The notes under the pieces: generated by a model
Database searches by the model: none
The model's input: only the letters and a program-made list of their open reading frames with translations
What the model was told of the DNA's origin: nothing
Program-made: the position numbers and the translations under genes
From: an uncultured Pseudomonadota bacterium
GTDB taxonomy: Bacteria; Pseudomonadota; Gammaproteobacteria; Methylococcales; Methylomonadaceae
Direction of reading: 5' to 3'
Length of the DNA stretch: 64,000 bases
Assembly: GCA_903870545.1 (NCBI GenBank)
Contig: CAIQDI010000009.1
Span: 1-64,000, forward strand
In this document: one piece after another, positions 48,020 through 56,853 of the stretch
Layout of the letters: each line of letters begins with the position of its first letter
How positions within the stretch are numbered: the stretch's first letter is position 1

Positions 48020-49702
48020 TTAGTTTGATGAAATTTTCCACGTTTCCACCGCTTGCCTTGATAGCCACGCTTGGTAATCGTTTAAATTTTGTGCGTTCCA
48101 TTTTTCGTAAGATGCAACTTTTTGAGCAAGCGGATAATGCGATTGCAAATAAACACGTTTTTTTTCTTCAAAGTCTGCGCGTTTTAACTCATCTTTTTCA
48201 AGTAACACTACATTTCCCAATCGGTCTTGAATGTCATTAACCCCTTCACCAAAATAATCATTCCACTGTTCATCTGGATTGTAGGGGCAAACGTGTTCAA
48301 GCGTTGTTTTTGAAGCGTCTGTTACATGACCTAAATATGCTTCTATTTCTGCCAACAAAAAACGTATTTTTTTACTTGATTGTCGGCTTGGCATTTTATG
48401 AAACTCAAACGCATTAAAAAATGCGTTGTCATCTGGGTACAGTTTTCTAAAAATTTCACTGTTTTTGACATGACTGGCACGAGTGCATTCTTTTGAATAA
48501 ATTTTTATCGCAAGTTTGTTGTAAGTAGATTCTTGTTCGTTAGGTGAATAGTGACAAATAACGTTATATCGCATTGTTAAAATGTAAAAATAGCGCGTGA
48601 GATTGACAAATTCTTCAGGCGAAAAATCATAAAACGCTGCCATAAAAATCGTGAACGGTTGTTTGATATTGAACAATTCAAAGCCTTCCAAGTATTTTTT
48701 TACTTCTCGGTAAGCGACACCTTGATTCGCCCACCATTCATCATGTGGATTCAACAATGACGCATAAACTGGCGCGTATTTACTCAAAGAACGAAGATAA
48801 GCGTAGGCTTTTTCGGGTGTATTGGCTAATTTTCGCACTGACGAAAACAAATCTTTTTTAGTCACCAGCGAGGCTTGAAAATTGTGATGATAGCGAATGA
48901 AATCCGTAAAGTTACTTTCGCCCAATTGCTCAACAATTTCTGACCAATTTTCGTCAAGTTCATTAAGCTCATCATCGCAAATAGGGTTATCTTTGGTAAC
49001 AATTGAAAAAATGTAATTTTTCAATAAATCCGGCGTTGAAAGTTGAACACCTCGCGCATTAAGGGTTTCAAAGACTTTATAAGCATTCAAATCATCTTGC
49101 ACGACAATTTTTGTAAAAATCATGCCTGACGAAACACGTTCAATAAATTCGGCAATTTCCTGACCTGTGTTTCCCATTTTTTTAGATTCAAAAAATTTAA
49201 AACATTTATTGAGTAATTTATTTGTATTCGTTTGACCACGTTTAGTCAGCGATTCCAAGTGCGAACAAATTTCTTTGAAATTTGCGCTGTTATTACGATT
49301 TAACGACAATTTACTATCTACTCTGAGCGAAATCGGATTCTTAGAACCAATATAACGCTCGGTCAAAACACGCAATCGTTCTTTATTTTCGTCTATTTCG
49401 TGACCTTTATTGACGAGCAATTGAATGTTTTTCATTGCCGCTAAAATCACCAAAGAAAGCGTAATTAAACGTTGTTGACCATCGACAACTTCAAAATCAT
49501 GTTGGCTTTTACGCTGAAGCACAATGTAGCCCATGTAGTGATAATGCTCTTCTTCAATGGTTTCAACATCACCCCATAAATCTTCCCATTGCGCTTTGTC
49601 CCAAGCGTAATCACGTTGAAATCTTGGCACTTGATATTTCACACCGTTACCAATCAATTCTTGAAAAGTCTGGTTTGTAGGTTCCATCAACATAAATGAC
49701 AT
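48020..49702 (-). CDS. DUF262 / DUF1524 nuclease (GmrSD/SspE-like)
   Basis: This 560-residue protein has an N-terminal DUF262 domain, with VPRFQRDYAWDKAQWEDLW and the nucleotide-hydrolysis motif VDGQQRLITLSL, and a C-terminal DUF1524 HNH-like domain with the catalytic His in TLEHVCP and IQDRLGNVVLL...FEEKKRVY. This architecture occurs in GmrSD type IV restriction enzymes and in SspE, the phosphorothioation-sensing effector. It is shorter than I recall for SspE. IS607 copy 2 ends 8 bases upstream of its ATG, and that end supplies GGAAAA as the ribosome site, so its expression may depend on the element. Confidence 0.82.
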   Translation of the reverse strand: MSFMLMEPTNQTFQELIGNGVKYQVPRFQRDYAWDKAQWEDLWGDVETIEEEHYHYMGYIVLQRKSQHDFEVVDGQQRLITLSLVILAAMKNIQLLVNKGHEIDENKERLRVLTERYIGSKNPISLRVDSKLSLNRNNSANFKEICSHLESLTKRGQTNTNKLLNKCFKFFESKKMGNTGQEIAEFIERVSSGMIFTKIVVQDDLNAYKVFETLNARGVQLSTPDLLKNYIFSIVTKDNPICDDELNELDENWSEIVEQLGESNFTDFIRYHHNFQASLVTKKDLFSSVRKLANTPEKAYAYLRSLSKYAPVYASLLNPHDEWWANQGVAYREVKKYLEGFELFNIKQPFTIFMAAFYDFSPEEFVNLTRYFYILTMRYNVICHYSPNEQESTYNKLAIKIYSKECTRASHVKNSEIFRKLYPDDNAFFNAFEFHKMPSRQSSKKIRFLLAEIEAYLGHVTDASKTTLEHVCPYNPDEQWNDYFGEGVNDIQDRLGNVVLLEKDELKRADFEEKKRVYLQSHYPLAQKVASYEKWNAQNLNDYQAWLSRQAVETWKISSN

Positions 49703-49709
49703 AAATTTT

Positions 49710-50862
49710 CCGATAATTTTTTCTTAACATTACTTAACATAAGTTAAGCAACGCTAACTGCGACTGTGAAACAGTCGGGTTTATCTACCAATGCACGCAA
49801 AAGGATATTACGCGCTCCGACGATGTCTCTGTGAACCCACTCCCCAGACAACAATCGTATTCTTTTCGCTCCGCCCACTTGCTTAGTCTCACCTGTTTCG
49901 GGGTGTGTTTTGCTGGTGTAGGCTTCGCAAACATCCATAACCGTTTTGCCGTGTTCAAAGGCTTTATTTTTCAAAAATTGCTTAAAGCGATAATGTGCAA
50001 ACGTCAGCATATTGCGAACTGTTTTACTTCTGATTTTGCGCCCTGAACGCCCTACCATTTGAGAAGTTTCAAACGTTGGAAGCAGAATACAATCAAAGTT
50101 TTTAACCAGAAATAATGCCGTTTTGTGGTGCAATTCATCAATCAAATTCTGCACTTTTTGACGCATTCTAAGTCCAGCTAGCATCATGCGCTTTTTCTTT
50201 TGCTTGTTTGCCTTGGTCGCACGCGACATCAAATCGTCTAAATAATGCGCCATTCGCTGAATGCGTGAAAAATCAGCACCGCCTAAAAAACCACCGCTTT
50301 CGGTGGAATAAAAAGTAGCAAATGTTCTTACGCCTGGGTCAATCGCCACAATAGATTGTGTCACACCGTGGGCTTGGTTATCGCCAGTAAGGTACGCGGT
50401 GTTTCGATGGGACGGCTAAGAAGAATTTGCCCGCTTTCCAAACCAGCCTTGAATCTAAACAAGATTCGGGTAAAGATTCGGCATAACCCAAACCTTTACC
50501 AGAAATTTGAGGATAGATGCCATTTTCGCTAATGGCTGATTTAGGAATGTAGCAAGATTGCACAGGTTCTTTGCGATTTCTGAATCTAAACGTCGTCGGT
50601 TTGCCACTGCCTTTATTGGCTTTACACGTTTTCCAAAAGGCGTTATGCGCGTCTTTAATCGCCATTCCTTTGACTTGAAAGGGCGTGTTTTTTGTCCAGT
50701 CGGGCAACAAGCGAGTGAACATCTTTTTAATATCCATCCACGACGGCTTTTTGTCGCCTTCATAATCCCGCAACAACGCTATCGTGGCGTTATAAACAAA
50801 GCGGCTCACTTTCAGCCACTGGTTAAACTGCATCTTGTTCTGCGCTGTTGGATGCAGCTTGA
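49710..50862 (-). mobile_element. IS607-type element, copy 2 (truncated, no tnpA)
   Basis: The sequence from CCGATAATTTTTTC at 49710 through the tnpB region is closely similar to copy 1, but homology stops at GATGCAGCTTG near 50861. The whole tnpA and the start of tnpB are gone. The left terminal repeat is kept. The break abuts the second half of a small antitoxin-like gene, and an IS605-type element lies just beyond. Confidence 0.85.
49744..50833 (-). pseudogene. TnpB of IS607 copy 2, frameshifted and 5'-truncated
   Basis: Two frames (50378-50833 and 49744-50364) together cover nearly all of the copy-1 TnpB. Compared with copy 1 (GCCATAAGGTAC) this copy reads GCCAGTAAGGTAC near 50382: one extra G breaks the frame. 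The RuvC motifs AIDPGVRTFA, LLPTFETSQM and HRDIVGARNI are still present in the second frame. The protein is likely inactive, although the omegaRNA end remains. Confidence 0.88.
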
Positions 50863-50883
50863 GAATTCCTCAAACCATTCCTT
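50863..50883 (-). pseudogene. Second fragment of the interrupted antitoxin-like gene
   Basis: On the minus strand this reads KEWFEEF, in frame with the fragment at 52508-52585 when the IS605-type element between them is removed. The remainder is lost at the junction with the truncated IS607 copy. Confidence 0.55.
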
Positions 50884-50890
50884 GACATCC

Positions 50891-51994
50891 TCACCGCCCT
50901 AAAGAGGCGGTGATTCCTACAGCTAGACGCTCATGTCCGAGCGCGAGAATGTTCTTAGCCGCATTAACATCTCTGTCATGCGTCGTGCCACACTCGGCAC
51001 AAGTCCATTCTCTTATTCCAAGTCCCGCTCTACCTTTCGGACTGTTGCAACTTATGCAGCCGCAACACGAGCAGGTTTGGGTAGTGTAGCTTTCGTTGAC
51101 TTCTATAAACACGCCTTGCGTCGCTATCGACTTATATTCAAGTTGTGTTTTCAGCATGAACCAACCCGCATCTAAAACAGACTTTGCCAGTCCGTTTTTT
51201 GCGAGTTTCTGACTTCTGACATTTCCAACGACAATTAAACTGTTTTCACGCACGATTTTGTTGGTGAATTTATGTATTGCATTTTTACGGGTATTTTTTA
51301 TTTTTGCGTGAATCGCTTTGACGCGCTTTTTATCTTTAGCGCGTTGCGCCTTTCCTAATTTCAGTTCTAAATTTCTATAACAATTTTGTCTCGCAAAGCT
51401 ATCGCCATTTGAACAGGTTGCTGTTGTTTTTAGCCCTAAATCAATGCCAATCTGCCCACCTTCGGCTTGCCTTACTATGGATTCAATCTGAACAACGATG
51501 TTGAAATACCAGCGACCGCGTGAATCTTGGCTAAAACAGCCAGAACGAAAATCAAACTTTGATAAGCCGTAGCTGTCCCAGACTTTAAAATACTGACCTG
51601 CGTATCTGACCTGTCCATTGACCCACTTTGCTGCACCTGATTTGAAGGGAATCCAGCCCAATGCTTTTTTTGAACCGCCAGAACACCGCCACTTCAATTT
51701 GTTTTTCTTGAATTGTTTACGCGCTTTTGCATGAACGGCAATCGTTTCTTGAACTGCCGTTGAGTCGATAATCATACCGCGTTGCTTGCGGATGACTTTC
51801 AAATCCTTCATTAAATCAAATGCCGATGTACCACAATTCATATAACCGACTTCTGGAATACCCACCCACGAAAATTCAGCAGAATCTGCGTTGGCGGCAT
51901 TCCAAACTTGATTCACGTCAAAAGCCATACGATTCAAAACACGGGCGTGTTTATCGCGGACTCTGACTGAAAGGGTTTTGATTATCGGGTTCAT
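50891..51994 (-). CDS. tnpB: TnpB of the IS605-type element, altered RuvC-II site
   Basis: This ~367-residue protein starts at the ATG at 51994 (MNPIIKTLSVRVRDKHA); the frame opens at 52015. RuvC-I is GIDLGLKTTATCS, a CxxC...CxxC zinc finger follows (CSCCG, CAECG) and RuvC-III is DRDVNAAKNIL. At RuvC-II, where most TnpBs have IVxEDL, it reads LIVVGNVRSQKL with no glutamate. Family members with GNV at this place are common, and a relocated glutamate has been described for some TnpBs, so inactivity cannot be assumed. The stop lies inside the end hairpin. Confidence 0.85.
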   Translation of the reverse strand: MNPIIKTLSVRVRDKHARVLNRMAFDVNQVWNAANADSAEFSWVGIPEVGYMNCGTSAFDLMKDLKVIRKQRGMIIDSTAVQETIAVHAKARKQFKKNKLKWRCSGGSKKALGWIPFKSGAAKWVNGQVRYAGQYFKVWDSYGLSKFDFRSGCFSQDSRGRWYFNIVVQIESIVRQAEGGQIGIDLGLKTTATCSNGDSFARQNCYRNLELKLGKAQRAKDKKRVKAIHAKIKNTRKNAIHKFTNKIVRENSLIVVGNVRSQKLAKNGLAKSVLDAGWFMLKTQLEYKSIATQGVFIEVNESYTTQTCSCCGCISCNSPKGRAGLGIREWTCAECGTTHDRDVNAAKNILALGHERLAVGITASLGR

Positions 51995-52040
51995 GGTGGC
52001 TATACTAACACCCATTTTTATATTGGTCTATTGAGATTGT

Positions 52041-52445
52041 ATGGAAGTTAGAACAGGTCGTCATTGTGTTTTTATTTTACACGCACATTTAGTTTTTGTG
52101 ACCAAATATCGCAGAGCTGCATTTACTAATGAGATGCTTAACTCGCTTAAAACCTACTTTGAAAAAGTATGTGGCGATTTTGAATGTCAGCTTGAGGAAT
52201 TTAACGGTGAAAAAGACCATGTGCATTTGTTGGTGAATTACCCGCCAAAAGTTTCTATTTCTAAATTGGTCAACAGCTTAAAAGGGGTTTCTAGTCGCAG
52301 ATTACGCCAAGATTATGAAAAAGAATTAGGACGTATTTATTGGAAGGGAGTGTTGTGGAGTCCGAGTTATTTTGCGGGAAGTTGTGGCGGTGCGCCATTA
52401 TCTATTTTGAAGCAGTACATTGAACAACAGCAACGTCCCACTTAG
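52041..52445 (+). CDS. tnpA: IS200/IS605-family Y1 transposase
   Basis: This 134-residue HUH transposase carries HVHLLVNYPP (HUH motif) and the catalytic tyrosine in LKQYIEQQ. Other family segments, FVTKYRRAAF and YWKGVLWSPSYF, are present. It is intact and divergent from the tnpB of the same element, 46 bases apart. It moves the element as single-stranded DNA next to a short target. Confidence 0.93.
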   Translation: MEVRTGRHCVFILHAHLVFVTKYRRAAFTNEMLNSLKTYFEKVCGDFECQLEEFNGEKDHVHLLVNYPPKVSISKLVNSLKGVSSRRLRQDYEKELGRIYWKGVLWSPSYFAGSCGGAPLSILKQYIEQQQRPT

Positions 52446-52507
52446 ATTTTAAAGCGGGGCTACGCCGATATTCCTTACATCCCCGACCTGAAGAGACGGG
52501 GCTTTAC

Positions 52508-52585
52508 GGAATTTTTGGTAAATTCGTTTAAATCACCCGCCGAAAGTTTTGAAACCGCCGCTTTTAATTCTTGTGTGTTTAACAT
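52508..52585 (-). pseudogene. 5' fragment of a small antitoxin-like gene interrupted by IS605
   Basis: The ATG at 52585 overlaps the stop of the type IIG gene by one base (TAATG). It encodes 26 residues (MLNTQELKAAVSKLSAG... to FTKNS) before the IS605-type end. The pattern ELKxAVxxLSxxxLxEFxxWFEEF resembles small antitoxin/addiction-module proteins. The continuation KEWFEEF is at 50863-50883. It was translationally coupled to the restriction enzyme. The family name is a guess; the interruption is directly visible. Confidence 0.6.
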
Positions 52586-55500
52586 TATTTTTCCCCTTCA
52601 ATCATTCCAATCTCTTCATCATCCAACCCAAACAACCCATAAACCTCAACATTCAATTCCTTCTCCAGCAACCGAATTTCTAAATCCAGATTTTCACGTT
52701 CCGATGTTGCGTCTTCCAGCATTTCTTGCCAATCGCCACGTTCTTTAACGGGAATTTCACTTTTATACGACTTTTTCAATTCGTCTTGAAACGCTTTGAA
52801 ATCCAACCGCCACCAACGTTCCAGTTTCTGATTCACTTTCACCACGCCCAAATCGGGCAAACGCCGACGGATTTTGTTTTCTAAAACGTAACGCGCTTCG
52901 GTCAACGTTTGACAACGTTGCGCCAACTCACCGATTTTCGTTTTTGCTTGATAAGTTTCAAATGTAATTGGGTGCTGATTATCTTTGATTGGAATTGGTA
53001 ATTCATCGATGTATTGACGAATATAACGAAAAAATCCGCCACGAATCATTGTGCTTAATCCAGAAAAAATTAAATTACACGCTTTTGAATTCAACCAACC
53101 CAGTAAAAAATAATCATTGCATGGCAACATATAAGCGGTATTCGCTAAATAATAATTATCTGGAGTTAGAAAAAATTTATTTTCAGAGGAAATATCAGCC
53201 CAAACAATTTTCGGCTTTTCAAATTCACCGTAATACGCACAAGCTCGCAATTCCCACCAAAAATCACCTTTGTCGCCACGTTTTTGCGCCGCTATTTCAA
53301 ACGGTTCAAGCTGTTTTGCAATGGCAGAATAATTTGATTTCAACCATTCCCAACTTTTCGATTCATCAAATAAACCGCTCATTTTTTTTTGCGTCCAACC
53401 TTTCGGCATCAAAATCAGCCACAAATCACGCGGTTGAGAATGCCATTTTTTCAAATCTTTGCCTTCCAAAAACGGTTTGAGCAATTCGGCAGAATTCGGG
53501 TCTTGCGAAATCAACCGTTTTTTCGTTTCGCCATCAATCACAAACGCTTCATTCAAACCCGTCAAAACGCCGCGATAAGGCGAACCATAAACGGTTTTCA
53601 ACGTGGGAAAACCTTGGGTTAATTTGTCGCGCAACTGTGAAAGTCGCGCATCTTCAAATTGCCAACTGTCATTTTTCAATTGCGAATGCGCCATGATGCC
53701 GTGATTTAGCGCGAAGTATTCACTTAGTTTTTCGGGCAATTCGGTTGTTAAAGCCAGCATTTGAATTTGTGAATCGTCAACGAGTTTTGCGTTTTGAAAA
53801 ATCAAAATGGCGGGATACGTCGTCACGCCTTCAAAAACCTGTAAATCACCAAAATCGACCACTTTTTTCAAGGTCGCATTGTCTTTCAAATAACGGCGCA
53901 ACGGTTCGCCCGAACCTGTTTTAAAAAACGTCGCGGAACTGATAAAACCGAGTAACCCGTTAGGTTTCAATAGTTTCAAACCCAACTCGAAAAAGTACGC
54001 ATACAAATCCGCGACACCGTGATAAACGGCGTAATTTTTCTGCAAATACGGTTTAACGTCGCTCAATAATTCTTGTCGAACATAAGGCGGATTGCCCAAA
54101 ACCACATCGAAACCGCCATTTTGCATGATTTTCGAGAAGTTATTTTGCCAACAAAAACCGCCTTCAATCGTGGGCGAGTCAAAACCTAAACTGTTACCGA
54201 TTTGTAAATGTTGGTCAATCGTCGCGAGTTTTTTGCCACGTTCAGCGGTTTTCAGCCACAACGATAATTTGGTAATTTCAATCGCTTCGGCGTTCAAATC
54301 CACGCCGCTCAAATTGTTGTTTAAAATTTCTTTGTTCAAATCGAACACGCTGGGATTTTCGGTCAATTCCGCGATTTTGTTATTGATGCGTTGGTATTCG
54401 TGGTGCAAAAAATCAAATGAAGCGACTAAAAACGCGCCAGAACCGCACGCGGGATCAACGATTTTGATGGTTTTTAAAACGCTTTGCCACGCATCCCAAA
54501 ACTGCAATTCAATGTCGGAATCGGTCAGTTTTTTCTTTCCTTTTTTAGGCGTGCGTTTTTCGTCGAGCCATTCAAAATGTCCGTCGGCATCGACGCTGCC
54601 GAAGTCGTCTAAACACGCCGTGAAACGTTGGCGCAAATGGTCGCCGAGCGTGTGTTCAACGATGAAAGCGGTGATGTGGTCGGGCGTATAAACCACGCCG
54701 TGTTGTTTGCGTTTGCCCGAAACGGAGGTGGTTTTAACGGATTTTTGAAAACGTGCGCCGCTTTGAATTTGGACGGCGATTTCTTCTAAATCGGCAATCG
54801 ATTGTTCAAAAATATGACCTAAAACGGTGACGGAAATTTCAGAATTAAAATCGTATTTCGCTAATTCTAAAAAGCCTTTGCAGCAATCGTCGGCAACAAT
54901 AAGTTTGTCGAGTAATTTATCTGCCGCGAATAATCCACCGTTGTAAGCGGGAACTTTGAGTAAAACGTTGCCTTTGTTAATGGCGTGAAATAAGCCTTTG
55001 AAGTTTTGAAAAATGGGTTGTGGATTGTAAATTTCGACGTGTTGATAGGCTTGCTCGATGCTTTTGTGCGGCAACAAAAAACGGTCTTCACAAAACGCGA
55101 CGAACAAAATGCGGTCGAGTAATTTTTGCGCGGGTGAAATTAAATCGAGCGGCGCAACGTCGGCATTATCGTCAATTAAATGGGTAATCAATTGTTCCCG
55201 CAGATTTTTATAATCACCGTAAAAACGCTCGGTAATCTCTTTATCGGCTTGCTGACTTTGCAAAAGAAGCTGTTTTGTTTTGCCGGTGAGTAAATTATCG
55301 GCGTGCAAACACAAGATAAAACGCGCGTATTCGGTCGGGTCGGTCAGGGTCGCCAAATCGAATTGTTCATAAACGCTGGGCGTTTCGCATTTCGCATAAA
55401 GCCGAATTTCTAAATAATTTGAAACCAAAATCCACTGACAACTTTTGGAATCTCGCGCATATTCCCACGCTTGTTGAACAGGCGTTTTGGCGCGTCCCGA

Positions 55501-55848
55501 CATCAAATCATCGAGTTTTGTTTTCGCGCCTTTGAGTTCAAAAACGGCGTGTAAATTATCGTCTTTTTTATCAGCGTTAAATTCGCCCAATGCCAAATCA
55601 ACGCGCCCTGTTTCAATCGGATATTGCGTGGCAATTGAATAATTTTTTTCGTGTCCGAGTGGCGCGAATCCTAAAATGGCGACCAAAATTTTGTGAATAA
55701 ACGTGCTATCAACCGCCGTTTCTTTGTGTTTTGCTAAATTTTTATTGGCAATCATTTCTTGCCAACTTTCTAAAATCGCCAAATGCGCGGCGGGAATTTC
55801 TTGAATGATTAAGGCTTGTTCGATGGTTTTTTTATTGAATAGAGACAT
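52585..55848 (-). CDS. Type IIG restriction-modification enzyme (Eco57I-like)
   Basis: This 1087-residue single-chain protein combines a PD-(D/E)xK-like N-terminal nuclease (GRVDLALGEF...HAVFELKGA, about residues 78-110), an N6-adenine methyltransferase with motif I IVDPACGSGAFLVASF (near 460) and motif IV VVLGNPPYVRQE (near 575), and a C-terminal target-recognition region (TaqI-like, about 750-1000). It needs no separate subunits. It is preceded by a highly structured leader (55876-56067). Its stop overlaps a small gene now broken by IS605. All motifs are intact, so it may be active. Confidence 0.88.
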   Translation of the reverse strand: MSLFNKKTIEQALIIQEIPAAHLAILESWQEMIANKNLAKHKETAVDSTFIHKILVAILGFAPLGHEKNYSIATQYPIETGRVDLALGEFNADKKDDNLHAVFELKGAKTKLDDLMSGRAKTPVQQAWEYARDSKSCQWILVSNYLEIRLYAKCETPSVYEQFDLATLTDPTEYARFILCLHADNLLTGKTKQLLLQSQQADKEITERFYGDYKNLREQLITHLIDDNADVAPLDLISPAQKLLDRILFVAFCEDRFLLPHKSIEQAYQHVEIYNPQPIFQNFKGLFHAINKGNVLLKVPAYNGGLFAADKLLDKLIVADDCCKGFLELAKYDFNSEISVTVLGHIFEQSIADLEEIAVQIQSGARFQKSVKTTSVSGKRKQHGVVYTPDHITAFIVEHTLGDHLRQRFTACLDDFGSVDADGHFEWLDEKRTPKKGKKKLTDSDIELQFWDAWQSVLKTIKIVDPACGSGAFLVASFDFLHHEYQRINNKIAELTENPSVFDLNKEILNNNLSGVDLNAEAIEITKLSLWLKTAERGKKLATIDQHLQIGNSLGFDSPTIEGGFCWQNNFSKIMQNGGFDVVLGNPPYVRQELLSDVKPYLQKNYAVYHGVADLYAYFFELGLKLLKPNGLLGFISSATFFKTGSGEPLRRYLKDNATLKKVVDFGDLQVFEGVTTYPAILIFQNAKLVDDSQIQMLALTTELPEKLSEYFALNHGIMAHSQLKNDSWQFEDARLSQLRDKLTQGFPTLKTVYGSPYRGVLTGLNEAFVIDGETKKRLISQDPNSAELLKPFLEGKDLKKWHSQPRDLWLILMPKGWTQKKMSGLFDESKSWEWLKSNYSAIAKQLEPFEIAAQKRGDKGDFWWELRACAYYGEFEKPKIVWADISSENKFFLTPDNYYLANTAYMLPCNDYFLLGWLNSKACNLIFSGLSTMIRGGFFRYIRQYIDELPIPIKDNQHPITFETYQAKTKIGELAQRCQTLTEARYVLENKIRRRLPDLGVVKVNQKLERWWRLDFKAFQDELKKSYKSEIPVKERGDWQEMLEDATSERENLDLEIRLLEKELNVEVYGLFGLDDEEIGMIEGEK

Positions 55849-55875
55849 GGGATTTTTGACCAGATTTTTTTAGAA

Positions 55876-56067
55876 TCCCCGCCGTGAGAGAACCACTCTC
55901 ACTAGAACTCATCATCCAAAACGTGGAAGGTTACGGGAGGCTACCGTATCGACGGGGAAATTTTTGAAAACACCTTAAAACACGGCTGGGACTTCCACTC
56001 CAGCTCCACCATAGGTTTTTAACCCTTGCCACTCGTAGAATTGGAGAGGGTCTCGTGTTTTAAGATG
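55876..56067 (-). ncRNA. Highly structured RNA, HEARO/omegaRNA-like, without an IscB gene
   Basis: Five pairings plus a pseudoknot are visible on the minus strand: a 14-bp stem (56054-56067 with 55971-55984), ACCCT/AGGGT (56047-56051 with 56022-56026), GCTGG/CCAGC around 55985-56004 whose loop pairs (CTTCCAC) with 55923-55929 as a pseudoknot, a 9-bp stem (55950-55958 with 55876-55884), CCGTA/TACGG inside it, and GTGAGAG/CTCTCAC at 55884-55902. The only two non-Watson-Crick pairs in the long stems are G-U on the minus strand but C-A on the plus strand, which points to minus-strand transcription. Segments such as GGATGATGAGTTCTAGT and ACCTATGGTGGAGC resemble what I recall of IscB omegaRNA. It ends about 30 bases before the type IIG start. 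Confidence 0.65.
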
Positions 56068-56114
56068 TGCGTTGATTATAGGCGAATTTTTCATTAAATA
56101 TCGCCGTCATTTTT

Positions 56115-56853
56115 TCAAACGAATCCCGTTTGTCTTTCTGCAATGATTCGATTTCGGATTGCGTCAACATCCTTCTTTGAGTTGATGATATATCTTGCTT
56201 CGGATTCTGTGAGGCACTCAAATCCGTATCCGAAATAACTAGTCCACCAATGTTCGAGTTCATGATAATTTTCCTGTAAAAATTTTAAAGTCATGTCTGT
56301 GATTGCAAGCGTAGACGAGTAATTTTTGCCCGTTAATGTTGTGGCAGCAAGTGTTTGAATTTCAAATTGCCCAAGATAACCACGCAAATTAGCCAATGTT
56401 CCGCGCCTGCGTTAAAGTGTCATCCAAAATAATCGCGTAATCTGCTTTTGCACTCGGTTCACCTGAAAATGGCGGGGGAAAAGCCAATCTCGAAAAACCG
56501 TCGGAACCCGTGCGGCTAACTTTCGCAGATTGCACAATGTTTAACTCAACAGGCAACTCTAATTTTCTAGCTAAAATAATTGCATAAGCTAACGGAATTC
56601 GATTGATACTTATGGCTTCCTCAGCGTGAACGGGAACAAGTAACGGTTTTTTATTTTGAATAATTATCGCCAACTTTTCAATGGCTTCTTGATTGATTAA
56701 ATCAATTGCCAAAATTAACGCCGCATCTAAATCACCACTTTTTGCTGCCACATAATATGAATGTTTAGAGGCATCACCTAATGCCGCATTTAATATGACT
56801 TTAGGAAAATCGTTTTGCCATTTCTGGCGATATGGAGCGGTTAAATTATCCAC
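56115..56853 (-). pseudogene. Phosphoribosyltransferase-like protein, frameshifted
   Basis: Two frames make one protein: an N-terminal part (56389-56853, from a GTG; the open frame reaches 56958) with PLLVPVHAEEAISINRIP, and a PRPP-loop-like DYAIILDDTLTQA, then 56115-56396 with GTLANLRGYLGQFE, FGYGFECLTESEARYI and AIRNRIIAERQ. Around 56400 the sequence reads GCGCGGAACA where the continuous frame needs one C fewer. The family is an uncharacterised phosphoribosyltransferase-like group. A sequencing error is possible. It is transcribed towards the RNA element and the restriction gene. Confidence 0.7.

Larger units (their letters stand above)
50884..52507. mobile_element. IS200/IS605-type element with divergent tnpA and tnpB
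   Basis: The element carries a Y1 transposase (plus) and a TnpB (minus). Both ends have subterminal hairpins: CACCGCC / GGCGGTG at 50892-50912 and CCCCG / CGGGG at 52481-52501. The limits are inferred because removing 50884-52507 restores the reading frame of the flanking small gene. There is no target duplication, as expected for this family. Confidence 0.85.

Noticed and set aside
55850-56070. tmRNA or group II intron end
   Set aside because: No tRNA-like end, no tag frame and no domain V motif; the pairing pattern is closer to HEARO/omegaRNA.
56060-56263. 67-codon ORF overlapping the phosphoribosyltransferase tail
   Set aside because: It looks protein-like, but the other frame carries the conserved GFECLTESEARYI and AIRNRIIAERQ segments, so this one is a shadow.
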